In this document: positions 1-10,099 of the stretch, piece by piece
How positions within the stretch are numbered: the first letter of the stretch is position 1
Layout: each line of letters begins with the position of its first letter
Source of the DNA: Altererythrobacter epoxidivorans
GTDB taxonomy: Bacteria; Pseudomonadota; Alphaproteobacteria; Sphingomonadales; Sphingomonadaceae
Assembly (NCBI RefSeq): GCF_001281485.1
Contig: NZ_CP012669.1
Coordinates: forward strand, 1,426,001-1,490,000
Length of the DNA stretch: 64,000 nt
Reading direction: 5' to 3'
The notes under the pieces: generated by a model
The model's input: only the letters and a program-made list of their open reading frames with translations
The model's database searches: none
Told to the model about the DNA's origin: nothing
Made by a program: the position numbers and the translations under genes

Positions 1-1231
1 GCAGTACCGCCGCTTCGCCCAGTCCGCGCACACCGGCGAGGCCCATCGACACCGGCTCGTCCGGGTTGGAAACGAGCCTGATCGCCACATCACCGCTGGT
101 CGCGGGCCCACGCCCATGGCGACGCACGGCATCAGAAAGTGGCCCCTTGTCTTCGCGAACGACCAGGTCGGTCGGGAAAGCCGGCAGGCCGCGATCTTCC
201 CTTTCGACAGAGCGCAGGAAGGCATCGTTCCCGAACAGGAAACGGCCATCGCGATCCGTCATGGCAAGGCCGAGCGGAAGCTGTCCGAGCAAGGCTTCGA
301 GCTGGGCGACACCGGCTTGCGATGGACCGTCCCATCCGCTGCCGATCCCGACGCCGCTATCGACGAGCAGCATCAACGATTGCCCCTTGTCGGGCGCAGA
401 ACCGCTGCGTTTCTCGACCGCATCCAGCGGAACATGTATCAGGGTCTGGGGCGTACCGCCCCGCCCTTCGCGCGAGAAATATATGCGATCGCGCTCGTCG
501 GATCGCAGGAATCCCACGAAATCCTGCCCAGCCAGTGTCGCATTGGGATCGCCCGCGGCACGTTCGGCGAAGCCGGTGCTTACGCTCTTGATAACGCCCT
601 GAGGCGTAGTGATGACCGCTTCGATGCCGGAACGCGAGAGCATCCGGCCAAGTTCGCCTGTCACGTCGATATCGATCGATTCGTCTTTGACTTGGCCTGC
701 GCATGGCGCGAACCGCCAGACGAGATGATCCTCGCCGCGACCGGCGCGCTCTGCATGGACCTGCCAGCGCGCTTCGAAGTCTTCACTCTCACCGAGCGCG
801 GACGCCTGCGACACACCATCACGCCACGCCTCGCGCGCTAGCCTCACGAGTGCCTCGAGTTCGCCGGGCTTGGCAGGAAGGTTCGGCGGTGCACTTTGCG
901 AACCGAACCACTCGACAAATGTGCCATTCGCACAGACCAGCCGGTTTGCGCGATCCGTGATCGCTATCGCTTCGCCTTCGCGCTCGATGGCTGCGACAGT
1001 GACCGACCAGTCCGGCGCGGAAGTCACCTCTTCACTCGGGTTGCGTCGCATCATCTCGACCATCGCGAAGCCTGCGAGCAGGACGACAAGGCCGAGCACG
1101 AAGGCGAGAGCGACCACGACCGAGGAAGTGACGGCGAACAGCACGGCGGCGCTCAGCATGAATGCCAGCCCCAAGCCGCCAATCAGCATCCGGTTGTTCG
1201 AATTGCCGGCCTTTGCGAGCAATTCCTTCAT
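1..1231 (-). CDS. cckA: Sensor histidine kinase N-terminal part, probable CckA (runs off left edge)
   Basis: Only the first ~410 residues are in the window; the open frame continues past position 1. The start ATG (1231-1229) overlaps the stop of the DUF2062 gene as ATGA, which suggests translational coupling. Two adjacent membrane helices lie at about residues 14-33 and 37-57, followed by PAS-like sensor segments (for example 'AIAITDRANRLVCANG' near residue 80 and 'GLAMTDRDGRFLFGN' near 325). This is the architecture of CckA, the membrane hybrid kinase that phosphorylates CtrA and CpdR through ChpT in alphaproteobacteria. Position next to smpB also fits CckA. The kinase and receiver domains are outside the window, so the name is an inference; another PAS-containing membrane kinase is possible. 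Confidence 0.6.
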   Translation of the reverse strand, partial: MKELLAKAGNSNNRMLIGGLGLAFMLSAAVLFAVTSSVVVALAFVLGLVVLLAGFAMVEMMRRNPSEEVTSAPDWSVTVAAIEREGEAIAITDRANRLVCANGTFVEWFGSQSAPPNLPAKPGELEALVRLAREAWRDGVSQASALGESEDFEARWQVHAERAGRGEDHLVWRFAPCAGQVKDESIDIDVTGELGRMLSRSGIEAVITTPQGVIKSVSTGFAERAAGDPNATLAGQDFVGFLRSDERDRIYFSREGRGGTPQTLIHVPLDAVEKRSGSAPDKGQSLMLLVDSGVGIGSGWDGPSQAGVAQLEALLGQLPLGLAMTDRDGRFLFGNDAFLRSVEREDRGLPAFPTDLVVREDKGPLSDAVRRHGRGPATSGDVAIRLVSNPDEPVSMGLAGVRGLGEAAVL

Positions 1232-1815
1232 CCTTCTTTCGCCCCCAGACGACTGTCGAGCCGGGCTTCCATCAGCTTGAGCCGTTTTGCCCGGCGACGG
1301 GCGACCATAAAGCGCCAGATGAAGCTGGAGAGGAGGTATCCGACTGCTGCCGACACGATTGCCAGAACGACGAAGCCAAAGGCGGTAACCCCGGCGAGTT
1401 CGAAGAATTGCGCCAGCGGCCCGCGGTCATCTGCGAACTGGCCGGCTGCACCGGGGCCAACGACAGCATCGATATTGAGCACCAGTTCTCCGGTTTCCTT
1501 CGCGACGACCGCCCAGAACGGGAAGGTCAGCGGGTTCGTTACGAAAGTAACAGCTGCCGAAAGGGGGACGTTGGCCCGCGCCGGGAGAGCAAGAAATGCA
1601 GCCAGGAATATCTGGCCCAAGGGAACTATGAAGGCAGCAAAGAGCCCCAGAGCGACACCGCGAGGAACAGAGCGCCGGGTGAACCGCCACAACTCGGGCG
1701 ACAGGAACCTGTGGGCGATGGGCGCAAGGTATCGGTTGCTCGCCATTTCCTCTCTCGAGGGCATGTAGCGCCGCAATTTATCTGCCAGCCAGGTTTTCGA
1801 TCCGAATTCGCTCAT
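1228..1815 (-). CDS. DUF2062 membrane protein
   Basis: 195 residues. The centre shows the DUF2062 signature: a Gly/Ala-rich helix ('GVALGLFAAFIVPLGQIF') followed by 'VTFVTNPLTFPFW' and a C-terminal membrane helix near 'FGFVVLAIVSAAVGYLL'. The C terminus is very basic (RRRAKR), so it is probably cytoplasmic. The start at 1815 (MSEFGSKTW) was chosen over an upstream in-frame codon at 1863 because the extra 16 residues are low quality. The function of DUF2062 proteins is not established. It lies between smpB and the kinase gene in the same direction and is coupled to the kinase. Confidence 0.8.
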   Translation of the reverse strand: MSEFGSKTWLADKLRRYMPSREEMASNRYLAPIAHRFLSPELWRFTRRSVPRGVALGLFAAFIVPLGQIFLAAFLALPARANVPLSAAVTFVTNPLTFPFWAVVAKETGELVLNIDAVVGPGAAGQFADDRGPLAQFFELAGVTAFGFVVLAIVSAAVGYLLSSFIWRFMVARRRAKRLKLMEARLDSRLGAKEG

Positions 1816-1932
1816 CGTCCGGGGTCGCCTTGCTCCGCCTCTACCGCTTAAGCAAGTGCCCAATCAGTATATTCGGCGAAGCGGTTGTCGTTTTCGACAT
1901 GGGTATGCCGCCTGCATTCGCCAAGCGGTAAA

Positions 1933-2415
1933 TCAGCCCCGGTCGCGCATCAGGCGCGCCTTGTCGCGCTTCCAGTCGCGTTCCTTGATCGACTGGCGCT
2001 TGTCATGTGCCTGCTTGCCCTTTGCCAGTGCCAGTTCCACCTTCGCCCGGCCAGTCCGGTTGAAATAGATCGACAGCGGGATCAGGGTCATGCCCTTGCG
2101 CTCGACGGCGCCGAACAGCTTGTTGATCTCGCGCGAGCTCAAGAGCAGCTTGCGAGGGCGTTTCGGCTCGTGATTGAGGCGGTTGCCATGCGAATATTCA
2201 GGGATGTTCGCATTGATGAGCCAGACCTCGCCATCGCGAACCTCGGCATAGCTGTCCGCAATGGTCGCTTCGCCAGCGCGCAAGGCCTTCACCTCGGTGC
2301 CATGCAGGGCGAGCCCGGCCTCGAACTTTTCGTCGATGGCATAGTCAAACCTCGCCCGCCGGTTCTCGGCGACGATCTTCTGCTTGTCGAAAGTTTCTGG
2401 TTTGGGCCTTGCCAT
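1933..2415 (-). CDS. smpB: SsrA-binding protein SmpB
   Basis: 160 residues, the usual SmpB length. SmpB binds tmRNA and delivers it with EF-Tu to ribosomes stalled on non-stop mRNA. The sequence shows the beta-barrel core beginning '[15 protein letters not shown]', the conserved '[12 protein letters not shown]' segment, 'LINANIPEY', and the basic C-terminal tail ending '[10 protein letters not shown]', which becomes helical in the decoding centre. The ssrA gene itself is not in this window. Confidence 0.97.
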   Translation of the reverse strand: MARPKPETFDKQKIVAENRRARFDYAIDEKFEAGLALHGTEVKALRAGEATIADSYAEVRDGEVWLINANIPEYSHGNRLNHEPKRPRKLLLSSREINKLFGAVERKGMTLIPLSIYFNRTGRAKVELALAKGKQAHDKRQSIKERDWKRDKARLMRDRG

Positions 2416-2579
2416 GGTGGCCCGGCATTTAGGGATTCCTCTTTCGAAAGCAAACCCTGTCGCGTCGTCAAGGGTTGCAACGCAGCAGTACGCGGCACCA
2501 GATGCTCGATGCGGCGATGAAGTTCGTGATGAAGCACAATCCGCCCGATTGAGAACACCGGACGTACGGGCACGCGGGG

Positions 2580-3461
2580 CTAGACTAGTCCCGCGTGCTC
2601 CAGCGCCTCGTCAACAGCCTTGCGGCTGGCCTCGCTCGCATTGACCAGCGGCAGGCGGACATCGCACTCCAGCCAGTCATGCACGCGTGTCAGGGCATAT
2701 TTGACCGGCGCGGGGCTTGCATCGGAAAACATTGCATAATGAAGCGGGAACAGCCGGTCGTTGATCTCACGCGCCTTGACCAGATCGTTCGAAGCGATCG
2801 CGCGGTGGAATTCGGCACATAGCGCCGGTGCCACGTTCGCAGTCACCGAAATACAGCCCGAACCGCCTGCTGCAGAATGCGGCAACCACAGTTCGTCATT
2901 GCCCGAAAGCTGGCAGAAGTCGTGATCGAGGCCCATGCGGTGGTCGGCAACGCGCGAGAGGTCACCACTCGCATCCTTGATGGCGACGATCCGATCGGGA
3001 TATTTGCTGACCAGTTCGACCACTGTTTCGTCCAGCAGGTCGGTAACCGTGCGTGCCGGGACATTGTATAGGACGATCGGCAGGTCGCTGTTCTCGGCCA
3101 GAAAGCTGAAGTGCGCAATCAGGCCAGCCTGGCTGGGCCGGTTGTAATAGGGCGCAACGCAAAGGCCAGCCGCAGCGCCAGCCTTCTTGGAAAAGTTCAT
3201 GTGAAGCAGGGCATTTCGCGTGTCATTGCTGCCGCAACCGGCGATCACTGGCACCCGGCCTGCCGCCTGTTCGATGCACACTTCGATGACCCGGTGATGT
3301 TCTGCATTGGAGAGCGTCGACGCTTCACCGGTGGTTCCGCAGGGCACGAGCGCGCTGCTTCCGTTCTCGATTTGCCAGTCGACGAGACGACGAAAAGCCT
3401 TCTCGTCGAACGCTCCGTCGCGAAAAGGAGTCACAAGAGCCGGAATCGAGCCGCTGAACAT
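2580..3461 (-). CDS. dapA: 4-hydroxy-tetrahydrodipicolinate synthase
   Basis: 293 residues, a class I aldolase TIM barrel. It condenses pyruvate with aspartate semialdehyde, the first committed step of lysine and diaminopimelate synthesis. Visible landmarks are the 'GTTGE' substrate loop (Thr43/44), Tyr132 in 'LYNVPART' and the Schiff-base Lys162 in '[10 protein letters not shown]', all at the family positions. The start is supported by a GAGG sequence about 10 nt upstream. The 164 bp separating it from smpB contain no gene. Confidence 0.97.
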   Translation of the reverse strand: MFSGSIPALVTPFRDGAFDEKAFRRLVDWQIENGSSALVPCGTTGEASTLSNAEHHRVIEVCIEQAAGRVPVIAGCGSNDTRNALLHMNFSKKAGAAAGLCVAPYYNRPSQAGLIAHFSFLAENSDLPIVLYNVPARTVTDLLDETVVELVSKYPDRIVAIKDASGDLSRVADHRMGLDHDFCQLSGNDELWLPHSAAGGSGCISVTANVAPALCAEFHRAIASNDLVKAREINDRLFPLHYAMFSDASPAPVKYALTRVHDWLECDVRLPLVNASEASRKAVDEALEHAGLV

Positions 3462-3561
3462 TGCCGTTTACCCTCACAAAATCCCATAAGCGCATGAAAA
3501 AAGGAACGACGCAGTGGGATCTTTCGTTTATTCAGCGCCTGATAAGGAGCGCACCCCCAGA

Positions 3562-5505
3562 ATGTCCAGCATGGTTCGAAAATCTCTTCTTTTCCTCGCC
3601 CTCTCAGGAGCCAGCGCGCTGGCGCTGACGTCGCCGGTACACGCCGAAGATAACACGATGAAGGTCACCTACCAGCCCAGCGCCGCGGGCCGTGCGGTTT
3701 CGCAGTGGGAATATCTGGTTGCGAGCGACAAGCTGGGCTTCAGCGACTATGCCGATTTCCTCCTGAAGAACCCGGGTTTTCCGAAAGAAGGCCTGCTGCG
3801 AACGCGCGCTGAAAACACGCTCGAAAACGAAGCTCCTTCTTCGCGCGAACTGGTGCAATATTTCGATCGCAACCCGCCGCAGACTAATTCGGGCCGGGCC
3901 CGCTACGCCCTCGCTCTGGCAGCCGTCCAGCGTCCCGAAGCGTTCGAGATTGCGCGCAAGGCATGGCGCGATGGCAGCATGAGCAGTTCTGCCGAAGCCT
4001 ATCTGATGGGCCTTTACGGTGCCCGCTTCACGGCTGACGATCACATCGCTCGCATGGATGCCCTGTTGTGGCATGGCGACAAGGAAGCGGCCGCGCGCCA
4101 GATCGTCAACGTTCCCGCTGCAAACCGCGCTCTTTTCATGGCGCGCCTCGCTCTCGTCCAGAAGACCGCGCCCGAAAGCGCCGGTGTGATGGTCCCTGCA
4201 GAAGCGATGAGCGATCCTGGATACGTCTTCAACAAGGTCCAGTATCACCGTTCCACCGGCAATCTGCCGGCGGCAGTAACAACGCTGGCAACGCGGCCGA
4301 AATTTGCGACCCCGGCACATGATGCAGAGGACTTCGTCGCGGAAATGCTGGCGGTGGCCAAGGGCGCTGGCAGCAGCCAGGCTGTCGCGATTGCCAGTTC
4401 GGTCGACGACCTGTTCGCGCCGGGTACCGACATCAGCGATGGTAGCTATCGCTTGCGCGACAAGTACACCGACCTCATGTGGCTCGGTGGCACGAAGGCT
4501 CTTTGGACCCTTGGCGACGGCGCGAAGGCTGCCCCGCTTTTCTACCGTTATGGCATGGCGGCAAAAACGCCCCTGACCCGGTCCAAGGGCCTGTTCTGGG
4601 CTGGCCGTGCCGCGTCGAACGCAGGCGATAGAAACGAAGCGACGCGGTATTGGGAACTGGCGGCGAAATATGCCGACCAGTATTATGGCCAACTCGCAAT
4701 CGCATCGCTCGGGCGCCCGATGCCGCAGTTCAGCGATCAGGTTTCGGCTGTGCCCTCTTCCGAGCTCAGATCGAGCTTCAATTCGGACCCATTGGTCGCC
4801 GCCCTGCGCGCAATTTCCTCCAGCCGTCGCAGCTGGAAGACGGAACGCGCCTTCTTCGAGGCGATTTCGGAGAATGCCGACACGCCTGAAGAAATGGCGC
4901 TGGTCGCCGATCTTGCTGCAGAGCTGAAGCTGGAAGAATTCGCCGTCGTTGCCGGAGCCACCGCGCCGGAACACGGCCTGTTCGGTTTCGAACGGCTGGC
5001 CCATCCGACCGTGAACGTGCCCTACGGAACCGACTGGACGATGGCGCATGCGATCATGCGTCAGGAAAGCGAGTTCGACCAGAACCGCGTCAGCCACGCC
5101 GGCGCACGCGGCATGATGCAGCTTATGCCGGGAACCGCGCGCGAACAGGCAGGCAAGATGGGCATGAATTACATGTCTGCCGATCTTACCGACGATCCCC
5201 AGTACAATATCCGGTTGGGCGATGGCTATTTCCGCAGGCTGCTCGATTATTACGGCGGAGCCTATCCGCTTGCGATCGGCGCCTACAATGCCGGTCCTGG
5301 CCGCGTTAACCAGTGGCTTCGCCTGAATGGCGATCCACGCACCGGTGCGATCGATTATGTCACCTGGATCGAGAAGATCCCGGCGAATTTCGAAACCCGC
5401 TATTACATCATGCGTGTGCTGGGTAATGCTGTCGCCTATGACAATATGCACCCCCATCGTGCACCGGGCGGCAGACCGCGTACGATTTCCGACTTCCTCC
5501 GCTAA
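3562..5505 (+). CDS. Soluble lytic murein transglycosylase
   Basis: 647 residues from the ATG at 3562, which follows an AAGGAG at 3544. A signal peptide ends about residue 28 (VHA). A long alpha-helical region, as in Slt70, precedes a C-terminal SLT domain (about residues 490-610) carrying the catalytic Glu502 in 'MRQESEFD', then 'GARGMMQLMP' and 'AIGAYNAGPGRV'. It should cleave peptidoglycan glycan strands in the periplasm with formation of 1,6-anhydro-muropeptides. It is followed 12 bp later by greB in the same direction. Confidence 0.93.
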   Translation: MSSMVRKSLLFLALSGASALALTSPVHAEDNTMKVTYQPSAAGRAVSQWEYLVASDKLGFSDYADFLLKNPGFPKEGLLRTRAENTLENEAPSSRELVQYFDRNPPQTNSGRARYALALAAVQRPEAFEIARKAWRDGSMSSSAEAYLMGLYGARFTADDHIARMDALLWHGDKEAAARQIVNVPAANRALFMARLALVQKTAPESAGVMVPAEAMSDPGYVFNKVQYHRSTGNLPAAVTTLATRPKFATPAHDAEDFVAEMLAVAKGAGSSQAVAIASSVDDLFAPGTDISDGSYRLRDKYTDLMWLGGTKALWTLGDGAKAAPLFYRYGMAAKTPLTRSKGLFWAGRAASNAGDRNEATRYWELAAKYADQYYGQLAIASLGRPMPQFSDQVSAVPSSELRSSFNSDPLVAALRAISSSRRSWKTERAFFEAISENADTPEEMALVADLAAELKLEEFAVVAGATAPEHGLFGFERLAHPTVNVPYGTDWTMAHAIMRQESEFDQNRVSHAGARGMMQLMPGTAREQAGKMGMNYMSADLTDDPQYNIRLGDGYFRRLLDYYGGAYPLAIGAYNAGPGRVNQWLRLNGDPRTGAIDYVTWIEKIPANFETRYYIMRVLGNAVAYDNMHPHRAPGGRPRTISDFLR

Positions 5506-5517
5506 GGCGGAACTGCG

Positions 5518-5997
5518 GTGAAAGCGGGCGGCGACCCGATCACGCCTGCGGGCATGAATGCGCTGAAGGCGCGGTATGATCACCTGCTTGGCAAGGAACG
5601 TCCGGAAATCGTCGAGATCGTCAGCTGGGCAGCCGGAAACGGCGACCGCAGCGAGAATGGCGACTACCTTTACGGACGCAAGCGCATGCGCGAGATCGAC
5701 CGCGAACTGGCTCACCTGTCCCGCAGGATGAAGGTCTTGCGCGTGATCGATCCGGCTGACCAGATCGATCGTTCCAAGGTATTCTTCGGCGCGCGGGTCG
5801 ATCTCGCCGATGAGGATGATGTCCGCAAATGCGTGACCATTGTCGGTGACGACGAACAGGATGCCGGCAAGGGGCTGATCGGGTGGAGCTCGCCAATGGC
5901 ACGCGCGCTTCGAGGAGCATCCGTCGGGGATTTGCGCAATGTCAGGCTTCCCTCCGGCACGAGGGAGTGGGAAGTCATCGCGATCAGCTATGACTAA
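5518..5997 (+). CDS. greB: Transcription elongation factor GreB
   Basis: 159 residues from a GTG start. GreA/GreB factors insert a coiled coil into the RNA polymerase secondary channel and stimulate cleavage of backtracked RNA. 'NGDRSENGDYLYGRKRMREI' is the coiled-coil tip with the catalytic Asp-Glu pair, and the 'YGRKRMREIDRELAHLSRR' pattern is the GreB rather than the GreA form. The C-terminal FKBP-like domain ends 'REWEVIAISYD'. Its last codons overlap the start of the next gene by 8 bp. Confidence 0.93.
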   Translation: MKAGGDPITPAGMNALKARYDHLLGKERPEIVEIVSWAAGNGDRSENGDYLYGRKRMREIDRELAHLSRRMKVLRVIDPADQIDRSKVFFGARVDLADEDDVRKCVTIVGDDEQDAGKGLIGWSSPMARALRGASVGDLRNVRLPSGTREWEVIAISYD

Positions 5998-6511
5998 CCG
6001 GTTTTCCCTCCTATTGGCCTTCGCTGCCTGCCTTGCGGGGTTTGTATCGCCTGCAGCGCTTTCGGCGAAAGACAGCCTTGGCGTATTTTCCGAATGGGGA
6101 TCGTTCCGCGACCAGAACGTTCCGCGCTGCTACGCCATAGCCAAGCCGCAGCCGCCCATCCGCAAGAAGGATATCGAACGGATCGAGTATGATGCCTTTG
6201 CATCGGTCGGAACCTGGCCGAAGCGCAAGATCCGCAACCAGCTTCACCTGAGGCTGTCCCGCAAGATGGCCAGGAACGCCTCGATCACCCTGAACGTCGG
6301 GGGCAAGCGTTTTGCGCTGAACGGTGGCGGGGGCGATGCATGGGGCAAGGATAAGGCGATGGACGCGTCAATCGTGGCAGCGATGCGATCTGCGACCAGC
6401 ATGGCCGTGACTTCGACAGATACGCGCGGCAACCGGTTTTTCGACCAGTACGTGCTCAAGGGCGCCGCCACCGCGATCGACGCGGCTACGCTCGGCTGCG
6501 CCGAGCGCTGA
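5990..6511 (+). CDS. Secreted protein, possibly IalB-like
   Basis: 173 residues with a clear signal peptide (MTNRFSLLLAF...LSA, cleavage near residue 26). The mature part begins 'FSEWGSFRDQNVPRCYAIAKP' with one Cys near the start and one near the C terminus. This pattern and the beta-rich remainder faintly recall the invasion-associated locus B family, but I cannot assign it firmly. The start at 5990 overlaps the greB stop and is preferred because it places the signal peptide at the N terminus. It is probably cotranscribed with greB. Confidence 0.6.
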   Translation: MTNRFSLLLAFAACLAGFVSPAALSAKDSLGVFSEWGSFRDQNVPRCYAIAKPQPPIRKKDIERIEYDAFASVGTWPKRKIRNQLHLRLSRKMARNASITLNVGGKRFALNGGGGDAWGKDKAMDASIVAAMRSATSMAVTSTDTRGNRFFDQYVLKGAATAIDAATLGCAER

Positions 6512-6515
6512 TATG

Positions 6516-6545
6516 AAAAAACCGGGAGCGCCAAAGCGCCCCCGG
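6516..6545 (-). terminator. Rho-independent terminator of the outer-membrane protein gene
   Basis: A 10-bp stem with one mismatch (CCGGGGGCGC / GCGCTCCCGG, loop TTTG on the minus strand) is followed by six T on the minus strand at 6521-6516. It lies 27 bp past the stop of the minus-strand porin-like gene and just beyond the stop of the plus-strand gene, so it may act in both directions. Confidence 0.8.
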
Positions 6546-6572
6546 CCTTCTACTGTTTTCAGCTTGTAGCGC

Positions 6573-7238
6573 TTAGAAGCGCATACCGACACCGGCCATC
6601 ACCTGGTGACGGTCGAGATCGACGTCGAAACGGTCGCTGTCCGGAAGGTCGCCGTCAAAGTCGACTTCGCCCTTCTGGTAGTTCGAATAGCGGTATTCGA
6701 GCTTCAGGAAGGTGTTCGGGTTCATGGCATATTCGACGCCTGCGCCCGCGCGCCAGCCGTCAAGGTCGAAGTCCTGCTTCAGTTCGGTCGTGCCATCGCT
6801 GGCGAGGACGTTGAGCTTGGCATTGGTGTAACCGCCCTTGGCATAGAGCAGAACGTCGGGTGCGATCGGCGTACCGACACGCGCACCGAGATAGAGGTCA
6901 CGACCGGCATCGACGCGGCCGAAACCGAAGCCTTCGAAATCACCGTCATCGAACTCGGTCTTGGCGGTGGAATCGGTCCATTCACCCTCGAGGCCGACGA
7001 CTGCACCGCCAATATTGAAGTCGTAACCGAGGCCGATGCCATAATTCACGCCGTCCATCGACTGGTCGTTATTGTCGGCACCGTCGTCATCGACGCTGCT
7101 GCCGGCCTGGACGATATCGTAACCGACGAGCGCTTCGACACGGGGGCCGACGAAGTTTTCGTCTGCGGACTGCGCCATTGCGGGGGTTGCGAGGGCGATG
7201 GTCGAGCCTGCGACTAGAAGGGCTGCGAACTTTTTCAT
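6573..7238 (-). CDS. Outer-membrane beta-barrel protein
   Basis: 221 residues. The start at 7238 (MKKFAALLV) has a GGAG 6 nt upstream; the signal peptide ends after AMA (about residue 22). The mature protein shows alternating amphipathic strands separated by acidic Gly/Asp-rich turns ('GYDFNIGGAVVGLEGEW', 'LKLEYRYSNYQ') and ends in an aromatic Phe (GVGMRF), the BAM recognition signal. It matches the OmpA-transmembrane-like/Omp_b-brl family of 8-stranded barrels. The substrate is unknown. It ends in a strong terminator and is monocistronic. Confidence 0.88.
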   Translation of the reverse strand: MKKFAALLVAGSTIALATPAMAQSADENFVGPRVEALVGYDIVQAGSSVDDDGADNNDQSMDGVNYGIGLGYDFNIGGAVVGLEGEWTDSTAKTEFDDGDFEGFGFGRVDAGRDLYLGARVGTPIAPDVLLYAKGGYTNAKLNVLASDGTTELKQDFDLDGWRAGAGVEYAMNPNTFLKLEYRYSNYQKGEVDFDGDLPDSDRFDVDLDRHQVMAGVGMRF

Positions 7239-7482
7239 TGTGTACTCCATTGTTTTGCGCGGCGGCATTGTTCCCGCCGTGGACCATGAAAACGGAGCAA
7301 ATCGCAGCTGGTTTCATTAACCTCACACAACAACAAACTGTGGTAATTTAGACACTTACGCGGCGATATTCCGTGAGATTTTAGCGCCGAACCGTTAGGA
7401 ACCTGTTCCCGTTTCCAGAGTTACGCGCGCCTGCGCACAAGCCTTGGCTTGCAGCGGATTGAGCACTATATGCGCGGCTCCC

Positions 7483-8730
7483 ATGGCAGACACCGAACTC
7501 ATGAGCATTCCCGGACAGATCGATCCGGTACCGGTTGCACGCGACATTACTCCGCGCGCCGATGGACGCATCGACTTGCTCGGCCTGCCCAAGTCCCAGA
7601 TCCGTGACATCTTCGCAGAGGCTGGCCTGGATGCTCGGCAGGCGAAGCTCCGCGCAAAGCAGGTCTTCCACTGGATCTACCATCGCGGGGTCACCGACTT
7701 CGAAGCGATGACGGAACTGTCGAAGACCATGCGACCGTGGATGACCGAACGTTTCGTGATCGGCCGCCCGGAAATCGTGGAAGCACAGCATTCGAGCGAC
7801 GGCACGCGCAAATGGCTGCTGCGCACGGCCGACGGGCACGAGTTCGAGATGGTTTTCATTCCCGATGCAGATCGCGGCACCCTCTGCGTATCGAGCCAGG
7901 TCGGGTGCACGCTCAATTGCCGGTTCTGCCACACCGGCACGATGAAGCTCGTCCGCAACCTGACGCCGGGAGAGATCGTCGGCCAGGTCATGCTGGCGCG
8001 CGATGCGCTGGGCGAATGGCCCAAGGGCAGCATGGCGGGTCTCGACGATGCGGAGGATGCAGGTCACTACACAGCCGACGGACGCCTGCTGACCAATATC
8101 GTCATGATGGGCATGGGCGAACCGCTTTACAATTTCGACAACGTCAAGGGCGCACTCCAGCTTGTTATGGACGGCGAAGGGCTCGCGCTTTCGAAACGGC
8201 GCATCACCCTTTCGACCAGCGGTGTCGTGCCAATGATGGATCGGTGCGGGCAGGAAATCGGCGTGAACCTTGCCGTGTCGCTCCATGCCGTTACCAAAGA
8301 GATCCGCGACGAGATCGTCCCGATCAACAAGAAGTACGGCATCGAAGAACTGCTGCAGGCATGCGCTGATTATCCCGGCGCATCCAATGCCCGGCGCATC
8401 ACTTTCGAATATGTGATGCTCAAGGACAAGAACGATACGGACGAGCACGCGCATGAGCTCGTGCGCTTGCTGAAGCAGTACAAGCTGCCGGCGAAGGTCA
8501 ACCTCATCCCTTTCAACCCCTGGCCCGGTGCGAATTACGAATGTTCGACGCCTGACCGGATCAGGAGCTTTTCGAACATCGTTTTCGAAGGCGGCATCAG
8601 CGCGCCTGTCCGCACCCCTCGCGGTCGTGACATCGACGCTGCCTGCGGCCAGTTGAAGACTTCGGCGGAAAAGAAGAGCCGCGCACAGCGTGATCGCGAA
8701 GCGTCCGAAGCCGCGGCATCCGCCGAATGA
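7483..8730 (+). CDS. rlmN: 23S rRNA/tRNA (adenine-C2) methyltransferase RlmN
   Basis: 415 residues from the ATG at 7483; a second ATG at 7501 is also possible. This radical-SAM enzyme methylates C2 of A2503 in 23S rRNA and A37 in some tRNAs. The iron-sulfur cluster motif is Cys142-x3-Cys146-x2-Cys149 ('CTLNCRFC'). '[14 protein letters not shown]' and 'STSGVVPMM' are RlmN hallmarks, and the C-terminal catalytic Cys lies in '[20 protein letters not shown]'. The stop overlaps the next start by ATGA (8727-8730). Confidence 0.96.
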   Translation: MADTELMSIPGQIDPVPVARDITPRADGRIDLLGLPKSQIRDIFAEAGLDARQAKLRAKQVFHWIYHRGVTDFEAMTELSKTMRPWMTERFVIGRPEIVEAQHSSDGTRKWLLRTADGHEFEMVFIPDADRGTLCVSSQVGCTLNCRFCHTGTMKLVRNLTPGEIVGQVMLARDALGEWPKGSMAGLDDAEDAGHYTADGRLLTNIVMMGMGEPLYNFDNVKGALQLVMDGEGLALSKRRITLSTSGVVPMMDRCGQEIGVNLAVSLHAVTKEIRDEIVPINKKYGIEELLQACADYPGASNARRITFEYVMLKDKNDTDEHAHELVRLLKQYKLPAKVNLIPFNPWPGANYECSTPDRIRSFSNIVFEGGISAPVRTPRGRDIDAACGQLKTSAEKKSRAQRDREASEAAASAE

Positions 8731-9323
8731 GCGATCCGGCGACCATCGCTTTTTATGAAGAGCGAGCGCCACATTACACGATGAGCTTCGGGCAATCGCC
8801 CAGCCGTCATCTCGACACGTTTCTCGATCGCCTTTCTGCCGGTGCACGCATCCTCGAACTCGGCTGCGGTAGCGGACGGGATTCAGCGCGGATCGTCGAG
8901 CGCGGCTTCGACCTCGATGCTACTGACGGTGTCGCCGCCATGGTGCGCAAGGCCAATGAACGCTTCAAGGTGGGCGCACGCCAGATGCGCTTCGATGAGC
9001 TTGCGGCGAATGGCGAATATGACGCGGTTTGGGCGCACGCCTGCCTTTTGCATGCCTCACGCAAGGAACTGCCGCCGATCCTGTCAGCCATATATCGCGC
9101 CTTGACAGCGGGTGGCTGGCATTTTGCGAATTACAAGCTCGGCGATGGCGAAGGCCGTGACCTGCTGGGTCGATTGCACAACTTCCCCGATCGTGACTGG
9201 ATTACCGCACGCTACGTGGAAGCGGGCCTCGAGATCGTGGATTGCGAGGTTTACCCGGGCCAGGCAGCCGATGGGACCCAGCGTGACTGGATCGCACTGA
9301 CACTCAAAAAAGGCACCAGATGA
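8727..9323 (+). CDS. Class I SAM-dependent methyltransferase
   Basis: 198 residues. SAM-binding motif I is 'ILELGCGSG' (residues 42-50), followed by '[10 protein letters not shown]' (motif II) and '[12 protein letters not shown]' (motif IV). It belongs to the Methyltransf_25/11 type and the substrate cannot be told. It is coupled by 4-nt overlaps to rlmN upstream and to the MOSC gene downstream, so the three are probably one operon. Confidence 0.88.
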   Translation: MSDPATIAFYEERAPHYTMSFGQSPSRHLDTFLDRLSAGARILELGCGSGRDSARIVERGFDLDATDGVAAMVRKANERFKVGARQMRFDELAANGEYDAVWAHACLLHASRKELPPILSAIYRALTAGGWHFANYKLGDGEGRDLLGRLHNFPDRDWITARYVEAGLEIVDCEVYPGQAADGTQRDWIALTLKKGTR

Positions 9324-9964
9324 ACTGTATCGTCAATGCGATCTGCGCCGGCAGCGGTCGCGCCGTACCTTCTGGCAAGGTGAGCGGGATTGCGAAGGCC
9401 CCTCTTGAAGGACAGGTATCCATCGGTCTGCGCGGCATTGAGGCTGACGAGCAGGTCAATCGCGTCCATCACGGCTATCCGCCGATGGCGCTGCATCATT
9501 ATCCCGCCGAAAATCGCGCATGGCTGCTCGAGCACTTCGGCCCCCTACCCCGTCTCGCGGGGCCAGGAAGCATGGGCGAGAACATCTCGACAGAGGGGCT
9601 ATCGGAACACGATGTGCACATTGGCGACCGGTTCCGCCTCGGCACCGCTCTGATCGAGGTGAGCCAGCCGCGCCAACCCTGCTCGACCATCGAAAGTCAC
9701 CTCGACACCAAGGGTATCGTCAAGGCGATCGTGGCGAGCGCGCGGAGCGGATGGTTCTATCGGGTCTTGGAACCCGGGACGGCCTCGGCAGGAGATGCCC
9801 TGCAAAAAGTCGAGGAAGGGAACCCTCGCTGGCCTGTCGCAAGAGCATTTCTGGCAGTTTACGGGAGCAGCCGGGCACCCGAAAGCGAGCTTCGCGAATT
9901 AGCCGCGCTTGACCGCGTGTCCGAACGGCTCGTCCTCGACATCGGCAAGCGCATCACGCTCTAG
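9320..9964 (+). CDS. MOSC domain protein (YiiM-like)
   Basis: 214 residues. The MOSC beta-barrel fold is indicated by 'GSMGENISTEGLSE', 'HIGDRFRLGTALIEVSQPRQPC' with the conserved Cys121, and 'GWFYRVLEPG'. The order and the C-terminal three-helix segment match the YiiM/3-alpha family, whose characterised members act on N-hydroxylated compounds with a molybdenum cofactor. The start ATG overlaps the methyltransferase stop by four bases. The role here is an inference from family. Confidence 0.88.
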   Translation: MNCIVNAICAGSGRAVPSGKVSGIAKAPLEGQVSIGLRGIEADEQVNRVHHGYPPMALHHYPAENRAWLLEHFGPLPRLAGPGSMGENISTEGLSEHDVHIGDRFRLGTALIEVSQPRQPCSTIESHLDTKGIVKAIVASARSGWFYRVLEPGTASAGDALQKVEEGNPRWPVARAFLAVYGSSRAPESELRELAALDRVSERLVLDIGKRITL

Positions 9965-10099
9965 ATAACGACCGCTCGTCGCTTTCGGGGCGTCGCTTCA
10001 TCGCAAAAAAGCCGTTTACCGCCAGCGTTCATCTGGCGTTGTGGATCGCTGAACGAAGGTCGCCGTTAATCCGTCAAAGGAAACGGAAAGGACGAGATA

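Noticed and set aside
3604-5715. 703-codon open frame on the minus strand opposite the lytic transglycosylase
   Set aside because: It is a codon-bias shadow of a gene with clear Slt motifs; no family resemblance, and it runs into greB.
10020-10038. CGCCAG-N7-CTGGCG hairpin after the MOSC gene as a terminator
   Set aside because: A perfect 6-bp stem, but there is no T tract in the plus direction; it may only be a leader hairpin of the glycine-zipper gene.
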